Made by a program: the position numbers and the translations under genes. Below, in pieces: positions 42,837 through 51,020 of a DNA stretch of 64,000 nucleotides. Where the stretch lies: contig JAJDWB010000009.1 of NCBI GenBank assembly GCA_022825855.1, forward strand, positions 307,173-371,172, written 5' to 3'. The notes under the pieces were generated by a model. The model was not told where the DNA came from, ran no database searches, and was given only the letters and a program-made list of their open reading frames with translations. Every line of letters starts with the position of its first letter. The stretch's first letter is position 1. The DNA is from Dehalococcoidia bacterium. Lineage in GTDB: Bacteria; Chloroflexota; Dehalococcoidia; Bin125.

Positions 42837-43685
42837 ATGTTCGACATCGCACTGATTGACACGCCATACGGGTTCACGCTGGATCTGGCGATCGTGATCG
42901 CCGCCGCCTGCTGGGTGCTCTCGCTCGTGACCAAGGACTACTCCCTGATGGACCGCATGTGGTCGATCGGGCCGGCCATCTTCGTGGTGATCGTGGCCGC
43001 CGACCTCAACTTCGACTCCACTCGAGTGAATCTGATGATGGCGCTGGTCCTGGCCTGGGCGATTCGCCTTACGCTCAACCTGACCGTGAAGGGCGGCTTC
43101 CCGCTCGGCAACGTGGACTACCGCTGGACCTACCTCCGGGAGAAGTACGGCGAATTGAAATTCCAGGGGATCAATCTGACGTTCACGGCGTTCGGTCAGA
43201 TGGCCATCGTCTGGATGTTCACGGCCCCTATCCATCAAGCCTGGCAGCACCCCGACCAGTCGCTGGGCTGGCTCGACTACCTGGCGGCCGTCCTGTTCCT
43301 GCTCTTCCTGGCGATCGAGGTCGTAGCCGATATCCAGATGCTGCGATTCCAGAACAACAAGAAGCGCCTGATCAGCGAAGGAGCAGAAGTCAATCCGCCC
43401 TTCATCACCACGGGCCTGTTCCGATTCAGCCGGCATCCTAGCCATGCCTGCGAAGTCGGCATGTGGATCGTCTTCTACCTGTTCGCCATCTCGGCGGCTG
43501 ACCAGTTCTGGCACTGGACCGGAATCGGCTGCGTGGTCCTGTTCTTGATGTTCCAGGGCTCAACCCGCTTCGGAGAGACCATCTCGCTGGAGCGATACCC
43601 CTCCTACGCCAGGTACCAGCAGGCGGTGCCGATGTACCTGCCGTATCCGTTCCGCCGCCGTCGCGGCGAAGCGAGTGACGTCTAG
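42837..43685 (+). CDS. DUF1295 (steroid 5-alpha-reductase-like) integral membrane protein
   Basis: 282-aa membrane protein with about six to seven helices. The N-terminal region has KDYSLMDRMWSIGPAIF and AIRLTLNLTVKGGFPLGNVDYRW, and the C-terminal region has FITTGLFRFSRHPSHACEVGMWI and ERYPSYARYQQAVPMYLP, the DUF1295 pattern related to steroid reductase and isoprenylcysteine methyltransferase folds. It probably reduces or methylates a lipid substrate with a soluble cofactor. Its stop overlaps the convergent hydrolase stop through the palindrome CTAG (43682-43685). Confidence 0.87.
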   Translation: MFDIALIDTPYGFTLDLAIVIAAACWVLSLVTKDYSLMDRMWSIGPAIFVVIVAADLNFDSTRVNLMMALVLAWAIRLTLNLTVKGGFPLGNVDYRWTYLREKYGELKFQGINLTFTAFGQMAIVWMFTAPIHQAWQHPDQSLGWLDYLAAVLFLLFLAIEVVADIQMLRFQNNKKRLISEGAEVNPPFITTGLFRFSRHPSHACEVGMWIVFYLFAISAADQFWHWTGIGCVVLFLMFQGSTRFGETISLERYPSYARYQQAVPMYLPYPFRRRRGEASDV

Positions 43686-44710
43686 CCGATCGCCAACGCC
43701 GCCAGATCCCTCGCTGTGTCCCGCGAGACGTCGGGGCAGGTCATGGGGAAGACCTCGGTTCCGTGGATCGTGCCCATCACCTGCCGGCAGCGGGCGGGTA
43801 CGCCCGACTCCAGCAGCAGGCGGTAGAACGCGATCCCTTCATCGCGCAGCGGATCGCACTCGTTGACCGAGATCACGGTCGTCGGCAGACCGATCACGTC
43901 CTCCGCCGATGCGAACAGCGGCCAGGCGAGCGGGTCCTCGGCCTCGAACGCGTCGATGCCGTAGCCCATCGCGCCTGTGTTGTTGTGCAAGTCGAGCAGG
44001 ATGCCGTTGTTCTCGATCGTCGAGGGCAGATCGTCGCGCGGCCAACTCCCGGCGATGTAGGGGCAGAGCGCGTAGAGGCCCTGCACCAGGCCGATGTCTC
44101 CCTCGCGCAGCAGCTTCATCCCAGTCGCCAGGGTCAGGTTTCCGCCGCCGCTCTCGCCCGCGATGATGATCCGCGAGCCGTCGATGCCCAGCCCCTCGGC
44201 CTGCTCCGACACCCAGCGCAAGCCCGAGGCGCAGTCATTCAGTCCGGCCGGGTACGGCGCCACCTCGGGCGCCGACGACGGCGTCACCGCGTTGCGGAAA
44301 TCGACCATCGCCACGGCCACGCCGTGTTGCGCGATGATCCGGCCCCAGGCCTGGTAGTTGCCGTCGTAACACGACATCGACGCCATGCCGCCGCCGTGGA
44401 TGTAGTAGACGGCGGGCAGTGGACCGTCGGACTCGGGTGAGATGAGCTGGACGTTGATCGTGTTGCCGTCCGGCGAGGAGACGAACGTCTCTGTGGTGAT
44501 CGTCAGCCCGTCCGAGGGCGCGATCTCTTCCGTATCGCTCATCGCCAGGAACGCGGCGAGGCCCTCGCGCATCGCGACCGCTTCCTCCGAGTTGGCCTGC
44601 GCCAGGATTTCCTCGCGGCTCGAGGCATCCGGTTGGCCGGGGATCTCCAGCTCGCCGAACATGGCCTTGATCCGCGGGTCGATCCGAGGGTCTTCCGAGA
44701 GCTTGCTCAT
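43682..44710 (-). CDS. Alpha/beta hydrolase, hormone-sensitive-lipase type esterase
   Basis: 342-aa esterase. The oxyanion-hole motif is YYIHGGGMASMS, the nucleophile elbow IIIAGESGGGNLTL, the acid in SVNECDPLRDEGIAFY and the His in VMGTIHGTEVF. The order and HGGG...GESGG motifs define the HSL/GDXG esterase family. No signal peptide. An N-terminal helical cap of about 75 residues precedes the core. The substrate is probably a small acyl ester. Confidence 0.88.
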   Translation of the reverse strand: MSKLSEDPRIDPRIKAMFGELEIPGQPDASSREEILAQANSEEAVAMREGLAAFLAMSDTEEIAPSDGLTITTETFVSSPDGNTINVQLISPESDGPLPAVYYIHGGGMASMSCYDGNYQAWGRIIAQHGVAVAMVDFRNAVTPSSAPEVAPYPAGLNDCASGLRWVSEQAEGLGIDGSRIIIAGESGGGNLTLATGMKLLREGDIGLVQGLYALCPYIAGSWPRDDLPSTIENNGILLDLHNNTGAMGYGIDAFEAEDPLAWPLFASAEDVIGLPTTVISVNECDPLRDEGIAFYRLLLESGVPARCRQVMGTIHGTEVFPMTCPDVSRDTARDLAALAIG

Positions 44711-44811
44711 GATTGCCGCCTTCCGCGGGTGTTCTCCGTCCGCATCAAGCTACTACCCAGCGAGTAGCCTGAGCGCCGACATACCGCAACAGGAGCACGG
44801 GAGCGCAGCGC

Positions 44812-45135
44812 ATGAGCAACATCGCGATCTGGGTCAAGGTCAAAGTCAAGCCGGAGGGTCTGGAGAAGTTCTTGCACGCGATCGAGGTCGACGCACTCGG
44901 CTCCGAGCGGGACGAGCCGGGCTGCCTGCGCTTCAACGTGCTGCAGGACGCGGGGGACGAGCTGACCTACTACTTCTACGAGGCCTACGAGGACGAGGCC
45001 GCCCTCGCCGCCCACCGCGACGCGCCACACTACGCCGTCTGGTCCGCCGCCCGGGACACGCTCGACGGCGACATCGAGATCACCCGAACCGCCACCGTCT
45101 TCCCGTCCGACCCCGGCTACTGGTCGAAGGACTGA
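44812..45135 (+). CDS. Antibiotic biosynthesis monooxygenase (ABM) domain protein
   Basis: 107-aa dimeric alpha+beta-barrel protein: IAIWVKVKVKPEGLEKFLHA, SERDEPGCLRFNVLQDAGDE, YYFYEAYEDEAALAAH. The pattern matches the ABM/YgiN quinol monooxygenase group, which acts without cofactor or serves as a small-molecule binding protein. It converges on cobU with a 19-bp overlap. Confidence 0.85.
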   Translation: MSNIAIWVKVKVKPEGLEKFLHAIEVDALGSERDEPGCLRFNVLQDAGDELTYYFYEAYEDEAALAAHRDAPHYAVWSAARDTLDGDIEITRTATVFPSDPGYWSKD

Positions 45136-45668
45136 TCCTCCGGTGTTTTGAGCTGGAGCGGGAGTCCGGCGGCGATGAACGTGACCTCGTCCGCCTGTGA
45201 CGCGACGAGCTGGTTGACACGGCCGAGTTCGTCGGAGAAATCGCGGCCCAATCGGTTCGACGGCACGACCCCCAGCCCGACCTCGTTACTGACCAAAATC
45301 CACGAAGCGTCCTGCTCGCGAAAGCAATCGAGCAGCCGCCGCGCCTCGTCCAGGACGCGGTGGTCGCTCTCGGCCAGCATCAGGTTGGTCACCCACAGCG
45401 TCAGGCAGTCGAGCAGCAAGATGTCGTATCGGTTGGCAATCGGCGTGAGCTCGCCGACGATATCCAGCGGGGTCTCCAGCGTGTCCCAGTCCGGCGGCCG
45501 ATCCTCGCGATGCTTGCTAATCCGCTCCGACATGTCCTCGTCCAGCGCCTCCGCCGTCGCTACAAACAGCACCCGGCCGTCGGGCGCGCGCTCGCCGGCC
45601 AGCCGCTGCGCATACGTGCTCTTGCCCGCTCTGCGTCCGCCCAGGATCAGCGTCAGTCGCTTGCTCAC
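45117..45668 (-). CDS. cobU: Adenosylcobinamide kinase/adenosylcobinamide-phosphate guanylyltransferase
   Basis: 183-aa bifunctional enzyme of the lower-ligand stage of cobalamin synthesis. P-loop LILGGRRAGKSTYAQRLA; the conserved EDRPPDWDTLETPLDI carries the CobU Arg/Trp segment; LLLDCLTLWVTNL and VSNEVGLGVVPSNRLGRDF complete the signature. It phosphorylates adenosylcobinamide and transfers GMP to give AdoCbi-GDP for CobS. It is the last gene of the riboswitch-controlled operon, 3 bases after cobC. Confidence 0.93.
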   Translation of the reverse strand: MSKRLTLILGGRRAGKSTYAQRLAGERAPDGRVLFVATAEALDEDMSERISKHREDRPPDWDTLETPLDIVGELTPIANRYDILLLDCLTLWVTNLMLAESDHRVLDEARRLLDCFREQDASWILVSNEVGLGVVPSNRLGRDFSDELGRVNQLVASQADEVTFIAAGLPLQLKTPEDQSFDQ

Positions 45669-45671
45669 GGC

Positions 45672-46349
45672 TCAGTCCTCCCCGGTGGCGTCCAGGTCGC
45701 GCAGGTGACTCGTGTCGTTCCAGAGCTCCAGGACGCCGCCGTCGGCATAGCTGCGCACCAGCGACAACGCGGCCGTGTCCAGCCGCACCCGCCAGAAGTG
45801 TTCGACCGGTAAGTCGAGCAGGCAGACGAGCAACGCGCGCAGGCTGCCGCCGTGCCCGACAACCAGCAGCGAGTCGCCGGGCGCGTGGCGCTGCGTCGTC
45901 GCTTCACAGAATCGGCGCACGCGCTCCAACACGTCGTAGGTGTTCTCCCCGCCTGGCCCGGCAAAGTCCTCGTGAAGTCCGTCAAGTCGGCGCGACAACC
46001 GATCGGCGTCGCGCGCTTCGACCTCGGCAACGGTCAGCCCCTCCCACTCGCCGTAGGAGAACTCGCGCAGCTCCGGCGCCTGCGTGATCGGCGGTTCCGA
46101 CTCGCCGATCAGCAAGCGGGCGCTCACCACTGTGCGCGAGAGGTCGCTGGCGTAGACCGCGGAGAACCGCGTCCCGCGCAGCCGCTCGGCGAGCGCACCG
46201 ATCTGACGCCGCCCGCGCGCGTTGAGCGGGACATCGCGCTGGCCCTGGATGCGTCGGGCTCGGTTCCAGTCGGTCTCGCCGTGCCGGACCAGGTACCAGT
46301 TCACGGGCTCGACTTGCTGGACCGATTGGCGTGAGGCGTCGTTACTCAT
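45672..46349 (-). CDS. cobC: Histidine phosphatase, probable alpha-ribazole phosphatase (CobC)
   Basis: 225-aa branch-1 histidine phosphatase. Catalytic motif WYLVRHGETDWNRARRIQGQ, the second Arg in YASDLSRTVVSARLL, and the late LLVVGHGGSLRALLVCL. Its place between cobS and cobU supports dephosphorylation of alpha-ribazole-5'-phosphate or adenosylcobalamin-5'-phosphate, though generic phosphoglycerate mutase-like activity cannot be excluded by sequence. Confidence 0.85.
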   Translation of the reverse strand: MSNDASRQSVQQVEPVNWYLVRHGETDWNRARRIQGQRDVPLNARGRRQIGALAERLRGTRFSAVYASDLSRTVVSARLLIGESEPPITQAPELREFSYGEWEGLTVAEVEARDADRLSRRLDGLHEDFAGPGGENTYDVLERVRRFCEATTQRHAPGDSLLVVGHGGSLRALLVCLLDLPVEHFWRVRLDTAALSLVRSYADGGVLELWNDTSHLRDLDATGED

Positions 46350-46359
46350 GACTCCATGC

Positions 46360-47121
46360 CTACCAGAAGGGAGCGTCGAAGAGGTCGGGCAGGGCAGGGG
46401 CGAGCGCTACACCCAGGATCAGCGCCAACACTTCGCCCAGCTCATTGACCGTGCCATAGCCGTCGCCGGTCATGCCGCCCAGCTTGCCCGCAATCCAGCA
46501 TCCCAGGCCCAGCGCCGCGACCGAACCCGCCGCCAGCAGGACGAGTCCGCCGGGACCCAGGAACAGCGCCGACGCCAGAGCGGTCGTGACCAGCCCCATC
46601 GCGAGATGCCACCAGCGGCCGTCCCGCTGCAACGACGAACCCACGCCCTGCGCTCGCGCGTACGGGAACGCGGCCATCGTCAATAGCATGCCGAACCGCG
46701 ACAGGCAGGGGAAGACGAGCAGCAATCCGATCCGCGCCTCCTCGGGGGTGCCCGCGAGCAGGCTCCACTTGGTCGCAATCAGCGCCGCGCCGCCGATCAC
46801 GGCGAACGCGCCCACGTGCGTGTCGCGCAGGATGCGCAGCCGGTCCTCCGCCGTGTACGCCCCGAAGAGGCCGTCGCAGCAGTCGAGAAATCCTTCGGTG
46901 TGCAGTGCCCGAGTCAGGATCAGCAGGGCCGAGAGCAGCAGCGCGCCGACCACGATCTGAGGCAATCCCACCCGCGCCGCGGCGTCGAGTCCAACCAGCG
47001 CCGCGCCCAGAGCGAGTCCGACCAGCGGAAACCAGGCCCGCGCCGTACTGGTCGGCGTCTCTCCGGCCGAGGACACCGGCAGGATCGTGAGGAATCCGAA
47101 CGCGTGGCGCAGGCCGTCCAC
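46360..47121 (-). CDS. cobS: Adenosylcobinamide-GDP ribazoletransferase
   Basis: 253-aa integral membrane enzyme joining AdoCbi-GDP and alpha-ribazole(-phosphate). The N-terminal AFGFLTILPV, the catalytic acidic block HTEGFLDCCDGLFGAYTAEDRLRIL, DTHVGAFAVIGGAALIATKW and FPYARAQGVGS are family hallmarks, with six to seven hydrophobic segments. The start is GTG at 47121, overlapping the last base of cobT, so translation is coupled. Confidence 0.93.
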   Translation of the reverse strand: MDGLRHAFGFLTILPVSSAGETPTSTARAWFPLVGLALGAALVGLDAAARVGLPQIVVGALLLSALLILTRALHTEGFLDCCDGLFGAYTAEDRLRILRDTHVGAFAVIGGAALIATKWSLLAGTPEEARIGLLLVFPCLSRFGMLLTMAAFPYARAQGVGSSLQRDGRWWHLAMGLVTTALASALFLGPGGLVLLAAGSVAALGLGCWIAGKLGGMTGDGYGTVNELGEVLALILGVALAPALPDLFDAPFW

Positions 47122-48206
47122 TAGTCCGGTCCGCTCGACGGCTCGCGCTCCGCGTCCGAGACGCCCGCCTCGTCGAATGTCGCCATCTCGCGCAGGCAGG
47201 CCGCCGCCGACTCGATCAGACCCACGGCCAGCGCCGCGCCCGTCCCCTCGCCCAGCCGCATGTCGAGGTCGAGCAGCGGTTCAAGTCCCAGATGTGCGAG
47301 CGCCGCGCGATGTCCGCGCTCAGCCGACAGGTGCGCGGCGACGCAGTAGTCGACGACGCCGGGATGCAGGCATTCGGCGATCAGTCCCGCCGCCGTCGAG
47401 ATGAAGCCGTCCAGCAGCACCACTCGGCGGCTCAGCGCGCCGCCCAGGATCACGCCGGCGAGCACGCCGATCTCGAAGCCGCCCAGCCTGCTCAGGATGT
47501 CCAGACCGTCCCGCCGGTCGGGCTGGTTCGCACGCAGCGCCCGCTCGACCACGTCGATCTTGCTTGCGAGCTGCGCATCGCTGCGGCCGGTGCCGCGACC
47601 CGTGGTCTGCTCCGCCGGCGCGCCGCTCACGGCCGATGTGATCGCGGCCGCCGAGGTCGTGTTGCCGATGCCCATATCGCCGGTGCCGATGATGTCCGCG
47701 CCGGCGGCCGCGGCTTCCTGCGCGAGTTCGATCCCGGCGAGCACGCATTGCTCGGCCTGCTCCCGCGTCATGGCCGGTCCGGCGGCGATGTTCCCCGTTC
47801 CCGCTGCGATACCCAGTCGACGCAGTTGGGGATGCGGCGCGAGGGTCGACGCCACGCCGGCATCGACGATGACGAGTTCCACCCCGGCTTGCCGCGCCAT
47901 GGCATTGATGGCCGCCCCGCCGGCGAGGAAGTTCTGCACCATCTGGGCGGTAACCGCCTGCGGATAGTCGGTGACGCCCTCGGCCACGACACCGTGATCG
48001 CCTGCGGCGACGATGATCGCCGCGCCGTGAATTGCTGGCCGCTCGCTGCCCAGGATGCCGGCGAGCTGCAACGACAACGCTTCCAGCCGGCCGAGGCTGC
48101 CCGGCGGCTTGGTCAGGCGCGCCTGACGCTGGCGGGCGGCCTCGATCGCCGAGCGGTCGGGCGGTGCGATCCTTGAGATGAGTTGTTCAAGCTGTTCGAG
48201 CGACAC
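47121..48206 (-). CDS. cobT: Nicotinate-nucleotide:dimethylbenzimidazole phosphoribosyltransferase
   Basis: 361-aa CobT, which activates the lower-ligand base to alpha-ribazole-5'-phosphate. Motifs: RQARLTKPPGSLGRLEALSLQLAGI, IIVAAGDHGVVAEGVTDYP, GDMGIGNTTSAAAI, and the catalytic Glu in LDMRLGEGTGAALAVGL. I chose the GTG at 48206 (SLEQLEQLISRIAPP), three bases after the cobO stop; a longer frame upstream overlaps cobO and lacks CobT similarity. Confidence 0.93.
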   Translation of the reverse strand: MSLEQLEQLISRIAPPDRSAIEAARQRQARLTKPPGSLGRLEALSLQLAGILGSERPAIHGAAIIVAAGDHGVVAEGVTDYPQAVTAQMVQNFLAGGAAINAMARQAGVELVIVDAGVASTLAPHPQLRRLGIAAGTGNIAAGPAMTREQAEQCVLAGIELAQEAAAAGADIIGTGDMGIGNTTSAAAITSAVSGAPAEQTTGRGTGRSDAQLASKIDVVERALRANQPDRRDGLDILSRLGGFEIGVLAGVILGGALSRRVVLLDGFISTAAGLIAECLHPGVVDYCVAAHLSAERGHRAALAHLGLEPLLDLDMRLGEGTGAALAVGLIESAAACLREMATFDEAGVSDAEREPSSGPD

Positions 48207-48208
48207 GG

Positions 48209-48877
48209 TCAGAACTCGATGCCCGGTTGAGCCTTGATTCCCTGGTCGGCAAACGGATGCTTGATCAGCTTCATCTCCGTGACCAGGTCGGCGTAGTCGA
48301 TCAACTCCTGCGGGGCGTAGCGGCCGGTGATGATCACGTGCATCGTCTCGGGACGTTGCTTCAGCGTTTCGATCACGTCGCTCACCGGCACCCACTCGTA
48401 GTGCATCGCATAGGTGAACTCGTCCAGCACGATGACGTCTTCCTCGCCCTCGAGGATCGCCTCCTTGCAGCGCTCCCACTGGGCGACCGCGAGCGCGGTG
48501 GTCTCGTCCATGTCCCTGGACAGCCAGGTGAAGCCGTCGCCCAGCGACTCGATCGGCAGGCCGATCCGCTCGGCTGCGCGATGCTCGCCGAATCTGGCGG
48601 TCGAGTGCTTGATGAACTGGAACATGCGCAGCTTGAAGTCGCGGCCCCAGGCGCGGAAGAGCAGGCCCAGGGCGGCTGTCGTCTTTCCCTTGCCCTCGCC
48701 CGTATTGACGATCACCAGCCCTCTGCGCACGCGCGGACCTCTCGGCGCGGGCTGCTTTGGCGGCTGACCCGCGTCTCTAGCCGATGGCACTGGCTGCCTC
48801 GCTCTCTTCGCGGCGCGCGATCCCGTATTGCGCGGCGGACGCGGTCCGGCCGACCCTGCCGCGCGCGCCGGGTTCAT
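48209..48877 (-). CDS. cobO: Corrinoid (cob(I)yrinic acid a,c-diamide) adenosyltransferase
   Basis: 222-aa CobA/CobO/BtuR-type ATP:corrinoid adenosyltransferase. The core starts at GLVIVNTGEGKGKTTAALGL (P-loop), with MFQFIKHSTARFGE, DVIVLDEFTYAMHYEWV, VIITGRYAPQELIDYADLVTEM and the final HPFADQGIKAQPGIEF. The 50 N-terminal residues are Pro/Arg-rich and overlap the 3' end of btuD by 101 bp in another frame, so the true start may lie downstream (a GTG just before the RRGLVIVN segment is possible). Confidence 0.9.
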   Translation of the reverse strand: MNPARAAGSAGPRPPRNTGSRAAKRARQPVPSARDAGQPPKQPAPRGPRVRRGLVIVNTGEGKGKTTAALGLLFRAWGRDFKLRMFQFIKHSTARFGEHRAAERIGLPIESLGDGFTWLSRDMDETTALAVAQWERCKEAILEGEEDVIVLDEFTYAMHYEWVPVSDVIETLKQRPETMHVIITGRYAPQELIDYADLVTEMKLIKHPFADQGIKAQPGIEF

Positions 48878-49682
48878 CGTCCACGGCGGCGATCGGGCTA
48901 ATCATCAGCGCGTCCGTCGAGGGGTCGCGATGGACTGCCGACCTGACGCCGAACGCCTCCTCGATCGTCTCCGGCGTCAGGACCTCGGCGGCGAGACCCT
49001 CGGCCAGCACCCGACCCTCGGCCAGCACGACGAGCCGATCGCAGAATCTGGACGCCAGATTGAGGTCGTGGATCGCCGCCACCGCGGTCAGGCCGTCGTC
49101 CACGAGCTGCCGCACCAGCGTCAGGATCTTGAGCTGATGCAGGATATCCAGATTGGAGGTCGGCTCGTCCAGCAGCAGAATCCGAGGTTCCTGGGCCAGC
49201 GCCCGGGCGAGGAAGACTCGCTGGCGTTCGCCCCCGGAGAGCGTGTCCAGCGTGCGCTCGGCGAACGCCTCGGTCTCGGTCAGTCGCATTGCCTCGCCTG
49301 CGATCCGGTCGTCGTGTTCGCCCTCGACCTGCAGCCGGCCCATGTGCGGGTAGCGTCCCATCAGGACCAACTCGAACGTCGTGAAGCCTTGCGTGTAAGG
49401 CGCAATCTGCGGGACCAGGGCCAGGGTCGAGGCGATCCGCTTCGCCCCAAGCGAGCGCAGATCCTCGCCCTCGAGACTGACCGCGCCCTGCTGGAACTTG
49501 AGCACGCTGGAGATGGCGCGCAGCAAGGTCGATTTGCCCGCGCCGTTGGGACCGATTAGTCCGATGAACTGTCCGCGGTCGGCATGCAGGTCGACGCGGT
49601 CCAGCAGACGCTTCGCATCGACGCTGAACGTGACCGACCTCGCGTCGAGCGCGGACGCCGCCATCCCGTTCTGCCCACTCAT
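48777..49682 (-). CDS. btuD: ABC transporter ATP-binding protein, cobalamin/siderophore type
   Basis: 301-aa ATPase of the FecE/BtuD group. Walker A GLIGPNGAGKSTLLRAIS, Q-loop ALVPQIAP, signature DTLSGGERQRVFLARALA, Walker B ILLLDEPTSNLD, switch AIHDLNLASRFCD. The ATG at 49682 follows a GAGGGGGAGGG run. About 50 extra C-terminal residues lie beyond the usual end. Corrinoid specificity is inferred from the riboswitch and the cob genes. Confidence 0.92.
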   Translation of the reverse strand: MSGQNGMAASALDARSVTFSVDAKRLLDRVDLHADRGQFIGLIGPNGAGKSTLLRAISSVLKFQQGAVSLEGEDLRSLGAKRIASTLALVPQIAPYTQGFTTFELVLMGRYPHMGRLQVEGEHDDRIAGEAMRLTETEAFAERTLDTLSGGERQRVFLARALAQEPRILLLDEPTSNLDILHQLKILTLVRQLVDDGLTAVAAIHDLNLASRFCDRLVVLAEGRVLAEGLAAEVLTPETIEEAFGVRSAVHRDPSTDALMISPIAAVDDEPGARGRVGRTASAAQYGIARREESEAASAIG

Positions 49683-49711
49683 GAGCCGCCCTCCCCCTCG
49701 TTGCCCGCCGG

Positions 49712-50812
49712 TCACAGCGAGTAGACCTGTCGCTTGTTCCTGATCAGCAGGAAGATGAAGAACGGCGCGCCGACGAATGCGGTCAGGACGCCCAGGCGGA
49801 ACTCCGCCGGCGCGATGATCGTGCGCGCCACCGTGTCGACGACCAGGACGAACACGGCTCCGCCCAGCGCGCTCAAGGGAATCAGGACGCGGTTGTCCGG
49901 CCCCAGCAGCAGCCGCATGATGTGCGGGATGACCAGCCCGACGAACGCGATCGTACCGCTCACCGCCACGGCTGCGCCGGTCGCCAGCGCGGCCGTGGCC
50001 AGCAGCAGCACCCGCGTCCGGCCGACGCGCACGCCCATCGATCGCGCCTCGTCGTCGCCCAGCATCAGCAGGTTGAGATCGCGAGACATGAGCAGCAGCA
50101 CGCAGACGCTGCCCAGGATCAGCGGCGAGGCGATCTGGGCGTGCTCCCAGGAGCGCGAGTCGAGCCCGCCGGCGAGCCAGAACAGCACCTCGCGCAGCGC
50201 CTCGTTGTCGGGCAGGAAGAGGATGATCGCCGAGACGACCGCGCCGAGGAAGGCGTTGATCGCGACGCCGGCGAGCAGCAGCGTCGCCATGGAGAAGCGG
50301 CCGCCTACGGCCGCGATCGCGTAGACGAGGAAGGCGGCGGCGATCGCGCCGACGAAGGCGAACACGGGCAGGGCGAGCAGGAACAGCGCCGCCGCTCCGG
50401 TTGAGATCGCTACGACCGCGCCCAGCGCGCCCCCGGCTGAGACGCCGATGATGCCCGGATCGGCCATCGGATTGCGGAACAGCCCTTGCATCGTCGCGCC
50501 GGCCACGCCGAGCGCGATCCCGACCGATGCTCCCACGACCAACCGCGGCAGACGGATCTGCTCGATCACGAGCTGCTCGGTGCGGCCGAACTCGGGCACG
50601 TTGATCCCGAAGGGCGAGATCAGGATCCAGGCGACGTGTGTGACCGGAATCTCGACCGGACCGAGGCTGAGCGAGATCAGGCCGACGATGATGACGAGAG
50701 CGAGCAGCGCCGCCGTGCCCAGGCTCAGCCGCGCGCCGACGCCCATCCGCCGATAGCCGCGCAAGCTCGGCCGCGACCACCGGCGTCCAGGGGAGACTCG
50801 CGCGACGGCCAA
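49712..50812 (-). CDS. btuC: ABC transporter permease, BtuC/FecCD family
   Basis: 366-aa polytopic permease. FecCD hallmarks: RLPRLVVGASVGIALGVAGA, QGLFRNPMADPGIIGVSAGG, VFVLVVDTVARTIIAPAEFRLGVLTAFVGAPFFIFLL. About ten helices. The probable start is TTG 50812, with GAGAGG seven bases upstream; this site lies inside a small hairpin just after the cobalamin riboswitch. An internal ATG (50746) is an alternative. No BtuF-type binding protein gene is in this operon, so it must be elsewhere. Confidence 0.9.
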   Translation of the reverse strand: MAVARVSPGRRWSRPSLRGYRRMGVGARLSLGTAALLALVIIVGLISLSLGPVEIPVTHVAWILISPFGINVPEFGRTEQLVIEQIRLPRLVVGASVGIALGVAGATMQGLFRNPMADPGIIGVSAGGALGAVVAISTGAAALFLLALPVFAFVGAIAAAFLVYAIAAVGGRFSMATLLLAGVAINAFLGAVVSAIILFLPDNEALREVLFWLAGGLDSRSWEHAQIASPLILGSVCVLLLMSRDLNLLMLGDDEARSMGVRVGRTRVLLLATAALATGAAVAVSGTIAFVGLVIPHIMRLLLGPDNRVLIPLSALGGAVFVLVVDTVARTIIAPAEFRLGVLTAFVGAPFFIFLLIRNKRQVYSL

Positions 50813-50820
50813 GGAGCGAC

Positions 50821-50837
50821 CTCTCTGATGCGGAGAG
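50821..50837 (-). promoter_or_regulatory. Ribosome-site-sequestering hairpin (riboswitch expression platform)
   Basis: CTCTC (50833-50837, read on the minus strand) pairs with GAGAG (50821-50825), which is part of the GAGAGG Shine-Dalgarno site of btuC. Closing this stem would block translation. It lies 10 bases downstream of the riboswitch P1 stem, suggesting translational control. Confidence 0.6.
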
Positions 50838-50847
50838 TTGTCACCTC

Positions 50848-50992
50848 ATCGTCCAGGCAGGTCTCCTGGCTCGCGGGCGGGATGCCGGGCCGCCGGCTCT
50901 CCCCTGGCTCGTTCGAGCCCCGCTCACAGTGGCGCTACCGCGGCGGACTTTCACCGCCTTCCCTATTCTCCCGGGACGGGCACCTGGACGAT
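50848..50992 (-). ncRNA. Cobalamin riboswitch
   Basis: On the minus strand the leader contains the class hallmarks: GGGAAGGCGGTGAAAGTCC, then the B12-box-type GCGCCACTGTGAGCGGG, and near the end GAGCCAGGAGACCTGCC. A perfect 10-bp P1 stem is formed by ATCGTCCAGG (50983-50992 side, read from minus) and its complement at 50848-50857. It precedes btuC and controls the whole seven-gene salvage operon; binding adenosylcobalamin or another corrinoid should switch expression off. Confidence 0.93.
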
Positions 50993-51020
50993 TGCTGCTG
51001 GCGCGAAGGCTAACACAGCG

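Noticed and set aside
50848..50992. Coding sequence in the btuC leader
   Set aside because: The conserved cobalamin aptamer boxes and the perfect P1 stem explain the region.
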